Of a stretch of DNA of 64,000 nucleotides, positions 22,810 through 31,176 are shown in pieces. Under the pieces are notes generated by a model that was given only the letters and a program-made list of their open reading frames with translations, had not been told where the DNA came from and did not search any database. Location: assembly GCA_040902925.1 (NCBI GenBank), contig JBBDWJ010000328.1:1-64000 (forward strand), given 5' to 3'. A program made the translations under genes and the position numbers. Every line of letters begins with the position of its first letter. Within the stretch, counting starts at the first letter, position 1. This DNA is from JBBDWJ01 sp040902925 (lineage in GTDB: Bacteria; Acidobacteriota; Terriglobia; Bryobacterales; UBA6623).

Positions 22810-23328
22810 GTGCGCAGATTCAGAATCATTTGCATGCTCGCTGTTTTGATCCTCGCGTGGGGCTCGCTTTGTGCCGCCCAAACAGCCGCGCTGGGCGACG
22901 TCAAAACGGTCTACTTCTGGCCGATGCGCCACTCGCTCGACCAGTATCTGGCCGAACAGCTTTCCGCCGGCGGCCCGTTCCAGGTCGTGGTCGATCCCAA
23001 ACTCGCCGACGCTATCATGACCGAGCGCATCGACGCTCCGTTCCTCAAGGCCATGGACGAACTGGTTGCGGCGTCGGGGGAAGCGAAAAAGACTGCCGCC
23101 GATACGGCGACCGCGGGGGGAAGCGTCGAGGAGGGCCTTGAGCCCGTGCGCCCGGCCAACCGCGCCATGGGGCGGCCCGAAGGGACGGTTTTTCTTGTTC
23201 ACGCAGCCTCGCGGCGCGTGCTGTGGTCCACGTTCATCAACCAGAAGGACGTGCTTCCCAAGAACCTTCACCAGCAGGCAAAAGACGTCGTGGAACGCTT
23301 GCGCAAGGGAATGCAACCGCAAGAGTAG
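22810..23328 (+). CDS. Small secreted protein, unknown function
   Basis: A 172-residue exported protein. The N-terminus RRFRIICMLAVLILAWGSLCAAQ is a signal peptide with cleavage near CAA-QT. The mature part opens with VKTVYFWPMRHSLDQYLA, followed by VVVDPKLADAIMTERID. This pattern recurs in acidobacterial hypothetical proteins, and the ADAIMTERI part resembles proteins that assess or bind small ligands, but no function is known to me. The middle (about 85-110) is low-complexity Ala/Thr/Glu. GTG 22810 lies exactly where transcription should begin; ATG 22834 is an alternative without a ribosome binding site. Confidence 0.68.
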   Translation: MRRFRIICMLAVLILAWGSLCAAQTAALGDVKTVYFWPMRHSLDQYLAEQLSAGGPFQVVVDPKLADAIMTERIDAPFLKAMDELVAASGEAKKTAADTATAGGSVEEGLEPVRPANRAMGRPEGTVFLVHAASRRVLWSTFINQKDVLPKNLHQQAKDVVERLRKGMQPQE

Positions 23329-23420
23329 TCTGCCTCCTGCCCTAATTCCACGCTCCGGTCTATGGTACGCGCCTTGATGCTAACCGCCTTTTCTACCTAT
23401 CCGAAGCGCCTCATTGCCTG

Positions 23421-25877
23421 TCATTGCCCCGATTCCGCGAGGCCTTCTCTAGAACCGATCTCTCTCGAACCACCCGTTGCAGCTTCAGCGCGCTCTGGCT
23501 TGTCAGGTCTTTGAAGGACCGCCGCTGTGTCTATCCGGCCGGGCTGCTTTCGCCTCAGCGTTTCGCGATAGTGCTGTTCGAGCCGCCGCGTCACCAGATT
23601 CATATCCCAGTGCTGCTCGACTTCACTGCGGGCCATCGCGGCGAGTACGCGCGCCTTGGCGGGGTCCGCGAGCAGATCCACAACGGCGGCCGCGAACTCC
23701 TCGGCAGTGTCGGCAACCGCTAGAAATTCCGAGCCGTGTTCGAGCAAACCTTCGGCTCCGAGTCTTGTCGATACGACGGGAACACCCGCCGCGAAGGCTT
23801 CCAGCAGTTTCACGCGTACTCCCGAACCGCTCAAGATCGGGCACACGAAAACGGCGTGCCGGCTGAAGTGTTCGCGGATATCCTCGACAGGCCCAAGAAA
23901 CGTCACCCCTGGCCGCCGCAGCTTGCTCTCGAGCCCTGGAGGCGCGTGCGCTCCGATGACCGTAAGGTGAGCGGCCGGGCGCTCGCGGCGAACCGCGGGC
24001 AACACCTGCTCGATAAAGAAATCCAGCGCCTGGGTGTTCGGCGGATGGCGAAAATTGCCAACGAAGAGCAGACTGCCGGGCGCGCGGCCGTCCTCGACAA
24101 ATTGGTAGCGCTCGACATCGATACCGGCGCGAAGGCCTTCGAGAATCCGGGCGCCGCTCCAAACGTAGGATTCCAAAAAACGCCGGTTCTCGGCCGTGCA
24201 GACCTGCACGCCGTCGAAACGCCGTACGACGCGCCGCTCGAAACGCAGCGCCCGCAGGTATTCGTAAACGTGCTCGGCCCACTGCTTGGCGTTTTCGACG
24301 CCGCTCATCGCCCGGCGCACCGACTGAAAATAGATATCGTGCTCGAACAGGAACGTGGCCATCCGCGCGAACTCCGCCCAGTAGGTCGCAAGCTGCGTGT
24401 ATTCGAGCTGGACGACGTCGACCTCGCGCAGCAGCATCGTGCGATGCATCTTCCAGCGGAACTCTTCGTTGAAGAAAGCCTCGGCGGCGTGTGGCCGAAG
24501 ACCGCCGATGCCGAGCGTGGAAGGCGGCCAGCGGACGATGAATTCCGTGCTGGCGCAGACGGCCTCCAAATCGCGATTGCTGGCGAGGTCGGCCTGCTCA
24601 TCGAGCAGACACAGCAGATGGACGTCCGCCAGCCGCGCCAGCCGGCGCACGGTCTGATTCATGAAGACCGCGCCGCCATGCAGCGGCGGCTCGATGGGAT
24701 AGGGCGATACGAACAATACGCTGAGCCGTTCGCGCTCCGGATCGATGACTCCGAAGCGATCCCGAAAATAACCGCCCAGCGGCCGGCGGATGGCCTCGGT
24801 ATCGTCGATGACCGAAAGGTTGTGCGCCCGGCGCCGCGCCCTGAGCAACTGCCCGATGGGCTTCAACGCACGCAACATGCTGCGCACCCCGGGCCGCGCG
24901 GGCGAAGGGCCGGTCAGCAGGCGAATCCAGAAACCCAGATACAGCCAGAACAGGTTCGAAGCCAGCCGGCCTCGCTCGTGAATGTTCTTCCACAAAAACA
25001 GCAGTTGGTTGCGCTCGACGATGGCTTGAATGTAGCCGGCGCTGAAGGTTTTTCCGATGGTGCCGCGATGCTCGTGATAGACGACGCTGCGCGGCTCATA
25101 CAGCACGACCCAGCCGCGCTTCCAGGCCATGTAGCTGACATCGGTGTCTTCGTAGTAGAACGGCTCGAGCAACGGATCGAATCCGCCCAGCTCCAAAAAC
25201 TTGCGCCGGTCGTAGGCGGTCGAGCCGCCGCCGGCGTAGAAGGTTGGAAACAGCCGGTCCACCTGTTCATCGATCACGTGGCGCAGGTGCAGCCGCCCGT
25301 TGAGCCACAGCCCGTGCGCCAGACCTGTTTCCTCGCGCCGTTTTTCGGGGTCGGAGAAAAAAATCTGCGCCGTTACGGCGAAGACTCGCGGATCGCCAAA
25401 CCCCGTAAGCAGTGGCTCGAGAAAATCCGCCTCGACCCGCATATCGTTGTTGAGCAGCACGACGATGTCGTTGCGAGCCTCGCGGAAGCCGGCGTTTGAG
25501 CCGCCGCCGAAACCGAGATTGGTGGCGGACGCGACAACACGCACCGTGGGGAAGTTTTCTTCGAGAAATTCGACCGTTCCGTCGCCGGAGCCGTTGTCGA
25601 CGACGATCACCTCGTGGCCGGGATTGCCTGCGACCGCCGCCATCACCGACGGCAGATTGGCTTCGAGGTGATGGCGCCCGTTCCAGGTCGGGATGACAAT
25701 GCTCGCCGCGCCGGTCGATGGCAGTTCGTCGGCCGGTAGATCGATTTTGCCCTGGAGATTCTCCAATAGGTCATGGAGCGCGAACGCCAGCCACACCAGG
25801 GGCAGCAGAAACGGTGCGGCGAGCACGAGGAACACCAGCTCGCCCGCGCCTTTGAGTGCGGCGATCAGCCTTTCCAT
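23421..25877 (-). CDS. Two-domain glycosyltransferase (GT2 plus GT4)
   Basis: An 818-residue fusion of two glycosyltransferases. A hydrophobic stretch (about 10-36) probably associates with the membrane. Residues 58-300 form a GT2/GT-A domain: SIVIPTWNGRHHLEANLPS, DNGSGDGT and the metal-binding LLNNDM. From about 410 to 760 there is a GT4/GT-B domain beginning LSVLFVSPYPIEPPLHGG and ending with the nucleotide-sugar motif GSGVRVKLLEAFAAGVPVVST. It could add two successive sugars to a surface polysaccharide. The start overlaps the stop of the Wzt-like ATPase gene by 13 bases. ATG 25877 is preferred to upstream in-frame starts, which would lie inside the ATPase gene. The last 30 residues are low complexity. 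Confidence 0.83.
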   Translation of the reverse strand: MERLIAALKGAGELVFLVLAAPFLLPLVWLAFALHDLLENLQGKIDLPADELPSTGAASIVIPTWNGRHHLEANLPSVMAAVAGNPGHEVIVVDNGSGDGTVEFLEENFPTVRVVASATNLGFGGGSNAGFREARNDIVVLLNNDMRVEADFLEPLLTGFGDPRVFAVTAQIFFSDPEKRREETGLAHGLWLNGRLHLRHVIDEQVDRLFPTFYAGGGSTAYDRRKFLELGGFDPLLEPFYYEDTDVSYMAWKRGWVVLYEPRSVVYHEHRGTIGKTFSAGYIQAIVERNQLLFLWKNIHERGRLASNLFWLYLGFWIRLLTGPSPARPGVRSMLRALKPIGQLLRARRRAHNLSVIDDTEAIRRPLGGYFRDRFGVIDPERERLSVLFVSPYPIEPPLHGGAVFMNQTVRRLARLADVHLLCLLDEQADLASNRDLEAVCASTEFIVRWPPSTLGIGGLRPHAAEAFFNEEFRWKMHRTMLLREVDVVQLEYTQLATYWAEFARMATFLFEHDIYFQSVRRAMSGVENAKQWAEHVYEYLRALRFERRVVRRFDGVQVCTAENRRFLESYVWSGARILEGLRAGIDVERYQFVEDGRAPGSLLFVGNFRHPPNTQALDFFIEQVLPAVRRERPAAHLTVIGAHAPPGLESKLRRPGVTFLGPVEDIREHFSRHAVFVCPILSGSGVRVKLLEAFAAGVPVVSTRLGAEGLLEHGSEFLAVADTAEEFAAAVVDLLADPAKARVLAAMARSEVEQHWDMNLVTRRLEQHYRETLRRKQPGRIDTAAVLQRPDKPERAEAATGGSREIGSREGLAESGQ

Positions 25878-27193
25878 GACGGCACGGGCGGCGGCGCGGC
25901 CTCCGGTTTCTTCAAGGGCGTGTTGATGTCGATGCGGCAGGGCAGGTGGATATAGCCATAGACGAGGCCGCTGCCGCGAGCCATCGGCAGCGTCAGCGCG
26001 TTGTCGATCCAGTCGCACATCTCGTAGGCTTCGAGCGACCCGTTGGCGATGGCGGGGGAGAACGAAAAGTTGCCGGGATAGAGCTCCGGGATATCGAGAT
26101 GGAAATCGACGGTAAAGATATCGCCCGGCGCCATCGGGGGCACGCTGATGCCTTCGCGGGCGGTGTTGGTGCCGGCAAAGTCCATGCCCATATGATTGCG
26201 CAGCATGAACCCTACGTTTGGCTCGTCGAGCGGCTGCCGGGCGCGCGCGCTGATCCGCAGGGTGAGGCGTTTGTGCGGCTCGATCAGTAGCACCTCGCGG
26301 CCGTCTTCATCGAGAGCGGCGATGCCGATGATCTCCGCGGCCTTGTTGCCATGGCGGAAATCGATGTTAGGAATCGTCTCGACGATCTCGGGCGCGACAA
26401 CGGCTTCGGCCGGCTCCCGGCGGGCGTCCACGGAAGCGGCCTTGCGTTTAAGAAACTCGGCGTCTTTCTCGACCATGCGCGCCAGGTATTTGCGCACAAC
26501 CGCATCCGGCTTGCCGAGTTCGACGACATGGCCGTTTTCGAGCCACAACGCGTGGCTACCGATGGCTTTGACGTCGGCCATGCTGTGCGAGACGAAAAGA
26601 ATCGTCACCTGCTGCTGCCGCAGCTCGTGAACCTTGCGCATGCAGCGCTGCCGAAAATAGTAATCGCCCACGGCAAGGGCTTCGTCAACCAGCAGGATCT
26701 CGGGGTCGACATGGATCGCGACCGCGAACGCCAGCCGCACCAGCATGCCGGACGAATACGTTTTCACCGGCTGATCGATAAACTCGCCGATCTCGGCGAA
26801 GCGCTCGATATCGCCAAAGCGGCGCGCGATCTCCTTGGTGGAAACCCCCTGAATCGCGGCGCTCAGGAAGACGTTGTCGCGGCCGCTGAATTCCGGGTTG
26901 AATCCCGCCCCCAGTTCGAGCAGCGCCGAAACCCGCCCGTTGACCTCGACCCGTCCCTCGCTAGGCGGAAAAATGCCGGCGACGAGCTGCAGCGAGGTGC
27001 TCTTTCCCGAGCCGTTCTCGCCGATGACGCAAAAGGTGCTGCCTTTGGGGGCCTCGAAAGAAACATCGCGCAAAGCCCAGAAAACTTCGTGGTGGCGGCT
27101 GCGGTGAAACGTGAGCAGCTCTTTGAGCCGGTCCACGGGCGAGTCGTAGATCGGGTAGCTCTTCGAGACGCTTTTGAAGGCGACAGAGATCAT
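25865..27193 (-). CDS. wzt: Polysaccharide ABC exporter ATPase (Wzt-like)
   Basis: The nucleotide-binding subunit of an O-antigen/capsule ABC exporter, 442 residues. Walker A is GENGSGKST (58-66), the signature is YSSGM (146-150), and Walker B is ILLVDEALAVGD (166-177). Beyond about residue 260 there is an extra domain (starting near PNIDFRHGNKAAEIIGI) like the Wzt C-terminal carbohydrate-binding domain that recognises the finished glycan. Its start overlaps the stop of the four-helix-bundle gene by three bases, with GGAGG upstream. Partners are the Wzm-like permease, separated from it by an inserted cassette, and the downstream glycosyltransferase. Confidence 0.87.
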   Translation of the reverse strand: MISVAFKSVSKSYPIYDSPVDRLKELLTFHRSRHHEVFWALRDVSFEAPKGSTFCVIGENGSGKSTSLQLVAGIFPPSEGRVEVNGRVSALLELGAGFNPEFSGRDNVFLSAAIQGVSTKEIARRFGDIERFAEIGEFIDQPVKTYSSGMLVRLAFAVAIHVDPEILLVDEALAVGDYYFRQRCMRKVHELRQQQVTILFVSHSMADVKAIGSHALWLENGHVVELGKPDAVVRKYLARMVEKDAEFLKRKAASVDARREPAEAVVAPEIVETIPNIDFRHGNKAAEIIGIAALDEDGREVLLIEPHKRLTLRISARARQPLDEPNVGFMLRNHMGMDFAGTNTAREGISVPPMAPGDIFTVDFHLDIPELYPGNFSFSPAIANGSLEAYEMCDWIDNALTLPMARGSGLVYGYIHLPCRIDINTPLKKPEAAPPPVPSWKG

Positions 27194-27660
27194 CGGGCGC
27201 CTCCGGCGCCCGTTGATCGGTTGATCCGTTGATCGGTTGATCCGTCGGCCGGTTGATCGTCGGATCTGTTCACGCGAAGCTGAGCTTTCTGCCGCACTGA
27301 GGCACTGAGGTGGCGTCCTAACCCGCCGAGCAATGCACCAACGCGGTCTGCTTGTCTGCGGAGAGTCTGATATCGATCGAGATCGTTGTAGCCCAAGTCC
27401 GCCGACAATCGCAGGAAATACTTCGTTTCCTGTAAGGATCCGTCACAGATACGGCAGTATCTCAGCAACTCTTTGTCCGATCGCCGGCCGAACCCTTCGG
27501 CCAGGTTCGCGGGGATAGACACGGCGCTTCGCCGCATTTGCGCAACAATGCCAAACATCTCTTTCTTGGGGAAATCTTCCGTGGCTCGGTAGACAGCGAG
27601 CGTGAACTCATGGGCCGCTTTCCAAGCGTCCAGGTCCTCGTAAGTCCGCAGCAGCGTCAT
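27190..27660 (-). CDS. Four-helix-bundle protein (23S rRNA intervening-sequence family)
   Basis: A 156-residue protein of the four-helix-bundle family first seen in 23S rRNA intervening sequences (S23/TIGR02436 type). Typical motifs are YEDLDAWKAAHEF, FPKKEMFGIVAQMRRSAVSIPANLAEG and ELLRYCRICDGSLQET. The normal domain ends near residue 120. The remaining tail, DQPADGSTDQRINRSTGAGG, is the octamer array at 27211-27244 read through in frame, so the C-terminus has been rewritten by the repeat. Function of the family is unclear; it may bind RNA or act as a scaffold. It sits between the permease and ATPase of one ABC exporter and is enclosed by inverted octamer arrays, which suggests it arrived as cargo. 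Confidence 0.88.
   Translation of the reverse strand: MTLLRTYEDLDAWKAAHEFTLAVYRATEDFPKKEMFGIVAQMRRSAVSIPANLAEGFGRRSDKELLRYCRICDGSLQETKYFLRLSADLGYNDLDRYQTLRRQADRVGALLGGLGRHLSASVRQKAQLRVNRSDDQPADGSTDQRINRSTGAGGAR
27211..27244. repeat. Octamer array 1
   Basis: About four units of the 8-bp repeat, reading TTGATCGG/TTGATCCG on the plus strand. On the minus strand, where the host operon is read, it is GATCAACC/GATCAACG. It lies inside the 3' end of the four-helix-bundle gene, just before the ribosome binding site of the ABC ATPase gene. Confidence 0.93.
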
Positions 27661-27737
27661 CGAGGCCTCCGAAACAAAAATACCGCATTCACAGCTATCA
27701 AAGAACTCAGAGCAAAGGCGACGCCTTCAGAGGTGAC

Positions 27738-27771
27738 GGATCAACCGATCAACCGATCAACGGATCAACGG
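27738..27771. repeat. Octamer array 2
   Basis: Four units GATCAACC/GATCAACG on the plus strand. It begins directly after the stop codon of the permease gene (27772-27774, minus strand), so relative to transcription it has the stop-bearing orientation. Paired with array 1 it encloses a cassette of about 0.56 kb. Confidence 0.93.
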
Positions 27772-28590
27772 CTAAAGCACATCCGCGAAGCCGCGCTTGG
27801 TGTAGCGGAAGAACAACCCGCCTGCGAGGAACGAAGTCACCGCAAAGGCGGCCAGGATCAGCAGGTCACTGGCGTGTGGCAGCCGGTTGCCCAGCAGGGT
27901 GTCGCGGTAGGCGCGCACGGCGTAGGTGAGCGGGTTGAGTTCGAGGACGATGCGCAGCTTGCCGTGGAAAAAGTCCTCGAACAAGAAGATGGGGGTCATC
28001 CAGAACCAGGCCATCAACACCACGGCAACGACCTGCGCCGTGTCTCGCAGATAGACGTGTAACCCGGCGGCGATCCAGGCCAGGCCCATGGTCAACATTC
28101 CCAGCAGCAGCACGACCAGAGGCAGGCTCAGCGCCGCGACGCTAAACTGCTTGAGCCAGACGGCGACCGCCACGATCATCAACGCCGTCGCCAGCAGGTG
28201 GCTGAGCAGGGTCGAGAGAAACACTGTGAGCGGCACGATTTCCGAAGGGAAGACGGTCTTTTTGATCAGATTGGAGTAGTCAACCAGGGCGGGGGTGGAC
28301 CTTTGCAGGGTTTCTGAGAAAAGCATCCAGGGCAGCATCCCGGCGAACAAAAACAGCGGGTAGTTATCGGTTACCGCACCTTCCGGCACGGGGGTCCGCA
28401 GGGCGTAGGAAAAAACCAGGGTGTAGATTCCGATCAGCACCAAGGGATGGATCAGGCCCCACAGCCAGCCCACGATCGAGCCCACGTAGCGCTGCTCGAA
28501 GTCTCTTCTAACTAGTTGGTAAATCAGGCTTCTTCCCTGGACGAGGTTACGCAGGAAATGGCTGCCCGGAAAACGGCTGGGCGCAGGCAT
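27772..28590 (-). CDS. wzm: Polysaccharide ABC exporter permease (Wzm-like)
   Basis: The membrane subunit of an ABC-2 type polysaccharide exporter, 272 residues with about six transmembrane segments. Family motifs include LIYQLVRRDFEQRYVGSIVG at the N-terminus, the conserved FLFAGMLPWMLFSE and, near the end, NPLTYAVRAYRDTLLG. With the Wzt-like ATPase it would move an undecaprenyl-linked glycan across the inner membrane. In most genomes the two genes touch; here they are separated by the cassette with the four-helix-bundle gene. The start MPAPSRFPGSHF is the only one upstream of the conserved domain. Confidence 0.88.
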   Translation of the reverse strand: MPAPSRFPGSHFLRNLVQGRSLIYQLVRRDFEQRYVGSIVGWLWGLIHPLVLIGIYTLVFSYALRTPVPEGAVTDNYPLFLFAGMLPWMLFSETLQRSTPALVDYSNLIKKTVFPSEIVPLTVFLSTLLSHLLATALMIVAVAVWLKQFSVAALSLPLVVLLLGMLTMGLAWIAAGLHVYLRDTAQVVAVVLMAWFWMTPIFLFEDFFHGKLRIVLELNPLTYAVRAYRDTLLGNRLPHASDLLILAAFAVTSFLAGGLFFRYTKRGFADVL

Positions 28591-28670
28591 GTTTTTGGAA
28601 TCTAACGGTGGGTAGGGGCCGGTGTCAACTGGAGACTACGGTGCCGACGGTGAGGTGCCCGGGGTGCCGA

Positions 28671-28736
28671 GGGGACAGTCACCCGATCGGCAATCCAAAC
28701 GAATCCACCAGCGTTGTCAGTCGGGTGACTGTCCCC
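28671..28736. repeat. Palindromic element with 16-bp perfect arms
   Basis: GGGGACAGTCACCCGA (28671-28686) is repeated as its exact complement at 28721-28736, with a 34-base centre. A partial further copy (ACTGTCCCC) occurs at 28751-28759. Length and structure suit a non-autonomous palindromic element or an orphan REP-type hairpin. It lies in the spacer between the divergent permease and sigma-factor genes. Confidence 0.8.
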
Positions 28737-28930
28737 CTCCAGCAGGAGCGACTGTCCCCGCAGTCTCGCCCAAAAACAAAAGTGGCGCGGGCCGACCACC
28801 CGCGCCACATAAATAATCTCTTGTGGGTTCGCAAGGAGAAGCAACTGGCAGTGTTAGTGTCCTAGCAATCTTCTCATTTACTAGGACGTACGGCAGGCCG
28901 GATTTTGCGTCATCTCTTCAATTATTTGTT

Positions 28931-29108
28931 TAGCCCCGATAAGTATCTGAAAATACTATACTTGTATGGTGAGCCTCGAAGTTTGCAAGGCGGCGAAGGT
29001 GATCATGCGCCCCGCGCGCGGCGGGCCCGAGGCCGATTCGAGCGGCCCCAAGCCTTCGAATCGACTTTTTGAGTCCGGGCAACGTCTCTTGGACAGGCGG
29101 AACGGGAA
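28931..29108 (+). promoter_or_regulatory. Leader region of ECF sigma gene with nested inverted repeat
   Basis: An AT-rich patch at 28941-28963 contains AGTAT-CTGAAA-ATACT and a second ATACTT, giving overlapping inverted repeats, next to a TATACT box (28958-28963 area). It is a plausible regulated promoter for the sigma-factor operon. The rest of the leader up to 29108 shows no other feature; an in-frame stop at 29070 limits how far upstream the coding region can extend. Confidence 0.4.
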
Positions 29109-29651
29109 TTGATATTCCGGGAAGTCGAAGACCGCGATTTGATCCTGCGGGCACGACAGGGTGATGTGGACGCCTACAACATCCTGGTGTCGCGCTGGGA
29201 GAAGCGTGTCTACAACTATCTGCTGCAGACGTTGCGCGACCGCGAGGACGCCCTCGACCTGTGCCAGGAGACGTTTCTAAAAGCCTACCGCGCACTCGGC
29301 CGGCTCGAAGAAGTAGACCGCTTTCCCCAATGGATCTTTCGAATTGCCCGCAACGAGGCGGTGTCGCTGTACCGGCGCAACCGCTTCCGGGCCGAGGATG
29401 AGGACGTCGAAGCCGCCAGTGACGTGATGGCGGCGGCGGTTCCATCCGGGCGCTTGGAGCTGACCCTGGCCGTACAGGCTGCGCTCGAGCGTCTCAAGCC
29501 CGAACAGCGGGAAGTGGTGGTCCTGAAGGTATATCAGGGCTTTAAATTCCACGAGATCGCGGAGATCCTCGATTCCCCCGTTTCGACCATTAAGTCCCGT
29601 CTCTACAGCGCGCTGGAGGCGCTGAAAGTGACGCTGGCTCCAGTAGGGTAG
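29109..29651 (+). CDS. ECF-type RNA polymerase sigma factor
   Basis: A 180-residue extracytoplasmic-function sigma factor. Region 2 (about 10-80) contains LVSRWEKRVYNYLLQTLRDREDA and the -10-binding DLCQETFLKAYRAL. Region 4 (about 120-175) has LKPEQREVVVLKVYQGFKFHEIAEIL and the helix-turn-helix PVSTIKSRLYSALEAL. There is no region 1 or 3. The only start before the conserved domain is TTG 29109, with AGGCGG eight bases upstream. The following gene encodes a membrane protein of anti-sigma type, so this sigma factor is probably held inactive at the membrane until an envelope signal. Confidence 0.9.
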   Translation: MIFREVEDRDLILRARQGDVDAYNILVSRWEKRVYNYLLQTLRDREDALDLCQETFLKAYRALGRLEEVDRFPQWIFRIARNEAVSLYRRNRFRAEDEDVEAASDVMAAAVPSGRLELTLAVQAALERLKPEQREVVVLKVYQGFKFHEIAEILDSPVSTIKSRLYSALEALKVTLAPVG

Positions 29652-29837
29652 GCGCTCGCGCCTGCCCGGCGGCGGAAAGCCGCGGATTTAGGACCAGCAG
29701 TGGATGCTGGCAGGATAGCTGGCTCTGCTGGGAGTCTGGTCCGGCTGTTTCGCTGGGCCGGACAGCATCGCTGCTTTGCGGCGATGGCCGGCGTGGCGCC
29801 TGTCGCTACTTAGCGTGCTTGGCGCTTTTTGCTAGTT

Positions 29838-29864
29838 GTGGACAGGCGGGATTGCCTGCCCCAC
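29838..29864. repeat. Small hairpin repeat upstream of anti-sigma-like gene
   Basis: GTGG-CAGGC is mirrored by GCCTG-CCAC around a GGGATT loop. Similar GTGGxCAGGC hairpins are scattered in related genomes as far as I recall. It lies 16 bases before the start codon and could affect translation of the next gene. Confidence 0.5.
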
Positions 29865-29879
29865 TGAAGAGGTGACCTT

Positions 29880-30566
29880 ATGTCGAACGCACCACATGAT
29901 CTGCGGGATTACGTGCTCGACGAGTTGACGCCCCAACAGTGCGCCGAGGTCGAGCAATACCTGGCCACATCGGTCGAGGCCCGCGACGAGGTCGAGCGGC
30001 TCCGGCTGACCCAGCGGGCGCTGCTCAGCGTGCCGGACGAAGAACTGCCGCGCCGCATTGCGTTCGTGTCCGACAAGGTTTTCGAGCCCTCGCGCGCTCG
30101 GCGGGTGTGGCAGGGCTTTTGGCAAGGCGCACCGCGGCTGGCCTTCGGCATGGCGGCCGTGCTGGCGGTCTTGTTTGCAGGCGCTGGGATCACCCAACCT
30201 TCGGTGACGAGCGACGAGAACGGCTGGCGGGTCGCGTTCGGAGCGGCGGCGCCGGCGGAGCTTCCGGTTATGGCGGAGCGTCCGGTGATGGCGGAGCGTT
30301 CCGCTGCGGTGGAAGAGGCCCGCGAGCTGACTCCTGAGCAGGTCCGCCAGGTGGCCGAGATCCTGAGCGCGGGCCAAACGCGGCAGCAGGAAGCGCTGGC
30401 TGAGCTGGTCCGGTCGGAGACGGTTCGCTCCGACACACAGATGCGGGCCGAGATCGAGCGGATCCGCATCGCTTCCGACGATAATTTTCAGTTTCAGAAA
30501 GCGCGCTGGGACGCCCTTGACCGGGCTCTGAATGAAGCGAATACCGTGGCGTCGTTCGGGAGGTAA
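29880..30566 (+). CDS. Membrane anti-sigma-factor-like protein
   Basis: A 228-residue single-pass membrane protein directly after the ECF sigma gene. The N-terminal 60 residues (HDLRDYVLDELTPQQCAEVEQYL) follow the anti-sigma-domain pattern, but the His-Cys-Cys zinc residues are absent. A membrane helix (LAFGMAAVLAVLFAGAGI) is at about 95-112. The outer part has a short tandem PVMAER duplication (about 129-140) and a long Glu/Arg-rich helix (145-228) likely to form a coiled coil. It probably sequesters the sigma factor and senses an envelope signal. This role is inferred from order and topology. Confidence 0.72.
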   Translation: MSNAPHDLRDYVLDELTPQQCAEVEQYLATSVEARDEVERLRLTQRALLSVPDEELPRRIAFVSDKVFEPSRARRVWQGFWQGAPRLAFGMAAVLAVLFAGAGITQPSVTSDENGWRVAFGAAAPAELPVMAERPVMAERSAAVEEARELTPEQVRQVAEILSAGQTRQQEALAELVRSETVRSDTQMRAEIERIRIASDDNFQFQKARWDALDRALNEANTVASFGR

Positions 30567-30571
30567 TCACC

Positions 30572-31123
30572 ATGCGGATGCGAGTGCTTTTGCTGGCTTT
30601 CGTTGGGGCATCGCTGCTTGCCGCCGAACCCGCCGTCACTAAACCCGGCGTGCGGGATTCGCTCCAGAACGTTGAGCAGACCATGTATCAGCGGCTGCGC
30701 GCGAACGAAGTTCTTTCGACGATGTACGTGTTGTGGCGTCCACGCGGGGCTTATCTCGAAGGCTACGGGGCTGTATTCAGCCTGGAGTTGAACCTGGTGC
30801 CGATGGGCGACGTCAGTCCGTTTCAGAAGGCCTATAGCGACGAGCAAAAACGCCAGCTCAACGTCCGCAAGCGCCAAAGGCTCGAAGACCTGACCGAACA
30901 GGCGCGCGAGATGCTGATGGAAGCCGCCTCGCGATTGGACGCTATCCCCGAAAATGAAAAAGTTGCTTTGGCGGTCACGTTGTTTCACTACAACTGGGAA
31001 GACCTGACCGACTTGCCTGCGCAAGTCGTTGTGCAGGCGCAGCGCAGCGCGCTCTTGGCCGGCGCCGCGGGAAGCCTGAGCAAAGCTGATCTGAAGGCCC
31101 AGATACAGGAGCGCCGATTCTGA
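30572..31123 (+). CDS. Secreted protein in sigma-factor operon, unknown function
   Basis: A 183-residue exported protein with a short signal peptide (VLLLAFVGASLLAAE). The mature part starts with a helix (VRDSLQNVEQTMYQRLRAN), then a beta section (YVLWRPRGAYLEGYGAVFSLELNLVP) and a long charged helix (KRQRLEDLTEQAREMLMEAA). No catalytic motif is recognisable. It begins five bases after the anti-sigma-like gene, so sigma, anti-sigma and this protein form one unit. It may supply the signal or be a regulated envelope component. Confidence 0.7.
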   Translation: MRMRVLLLAFVGASLLAAEPAVTKPGVRDSLQNVEQTMYQRLRANEVLSTMYVLWRPRGAYLEGYGAVFSLELNLVPMGDVSPFQKAYSDEQKRQLNVRKRQRLEDLTEQAREMLMEAASRLDAIPENEKVALAVTLFHYNWEDLTDLPAQVVVQAQRSALLAGAAGSLSKADLKAQIQERRF

Positions 31124-31176
31124 GGCGCGGCGCATGCTTTGACTTGCGCTCCTCCCGGAAGCGGTGATTACCCACT

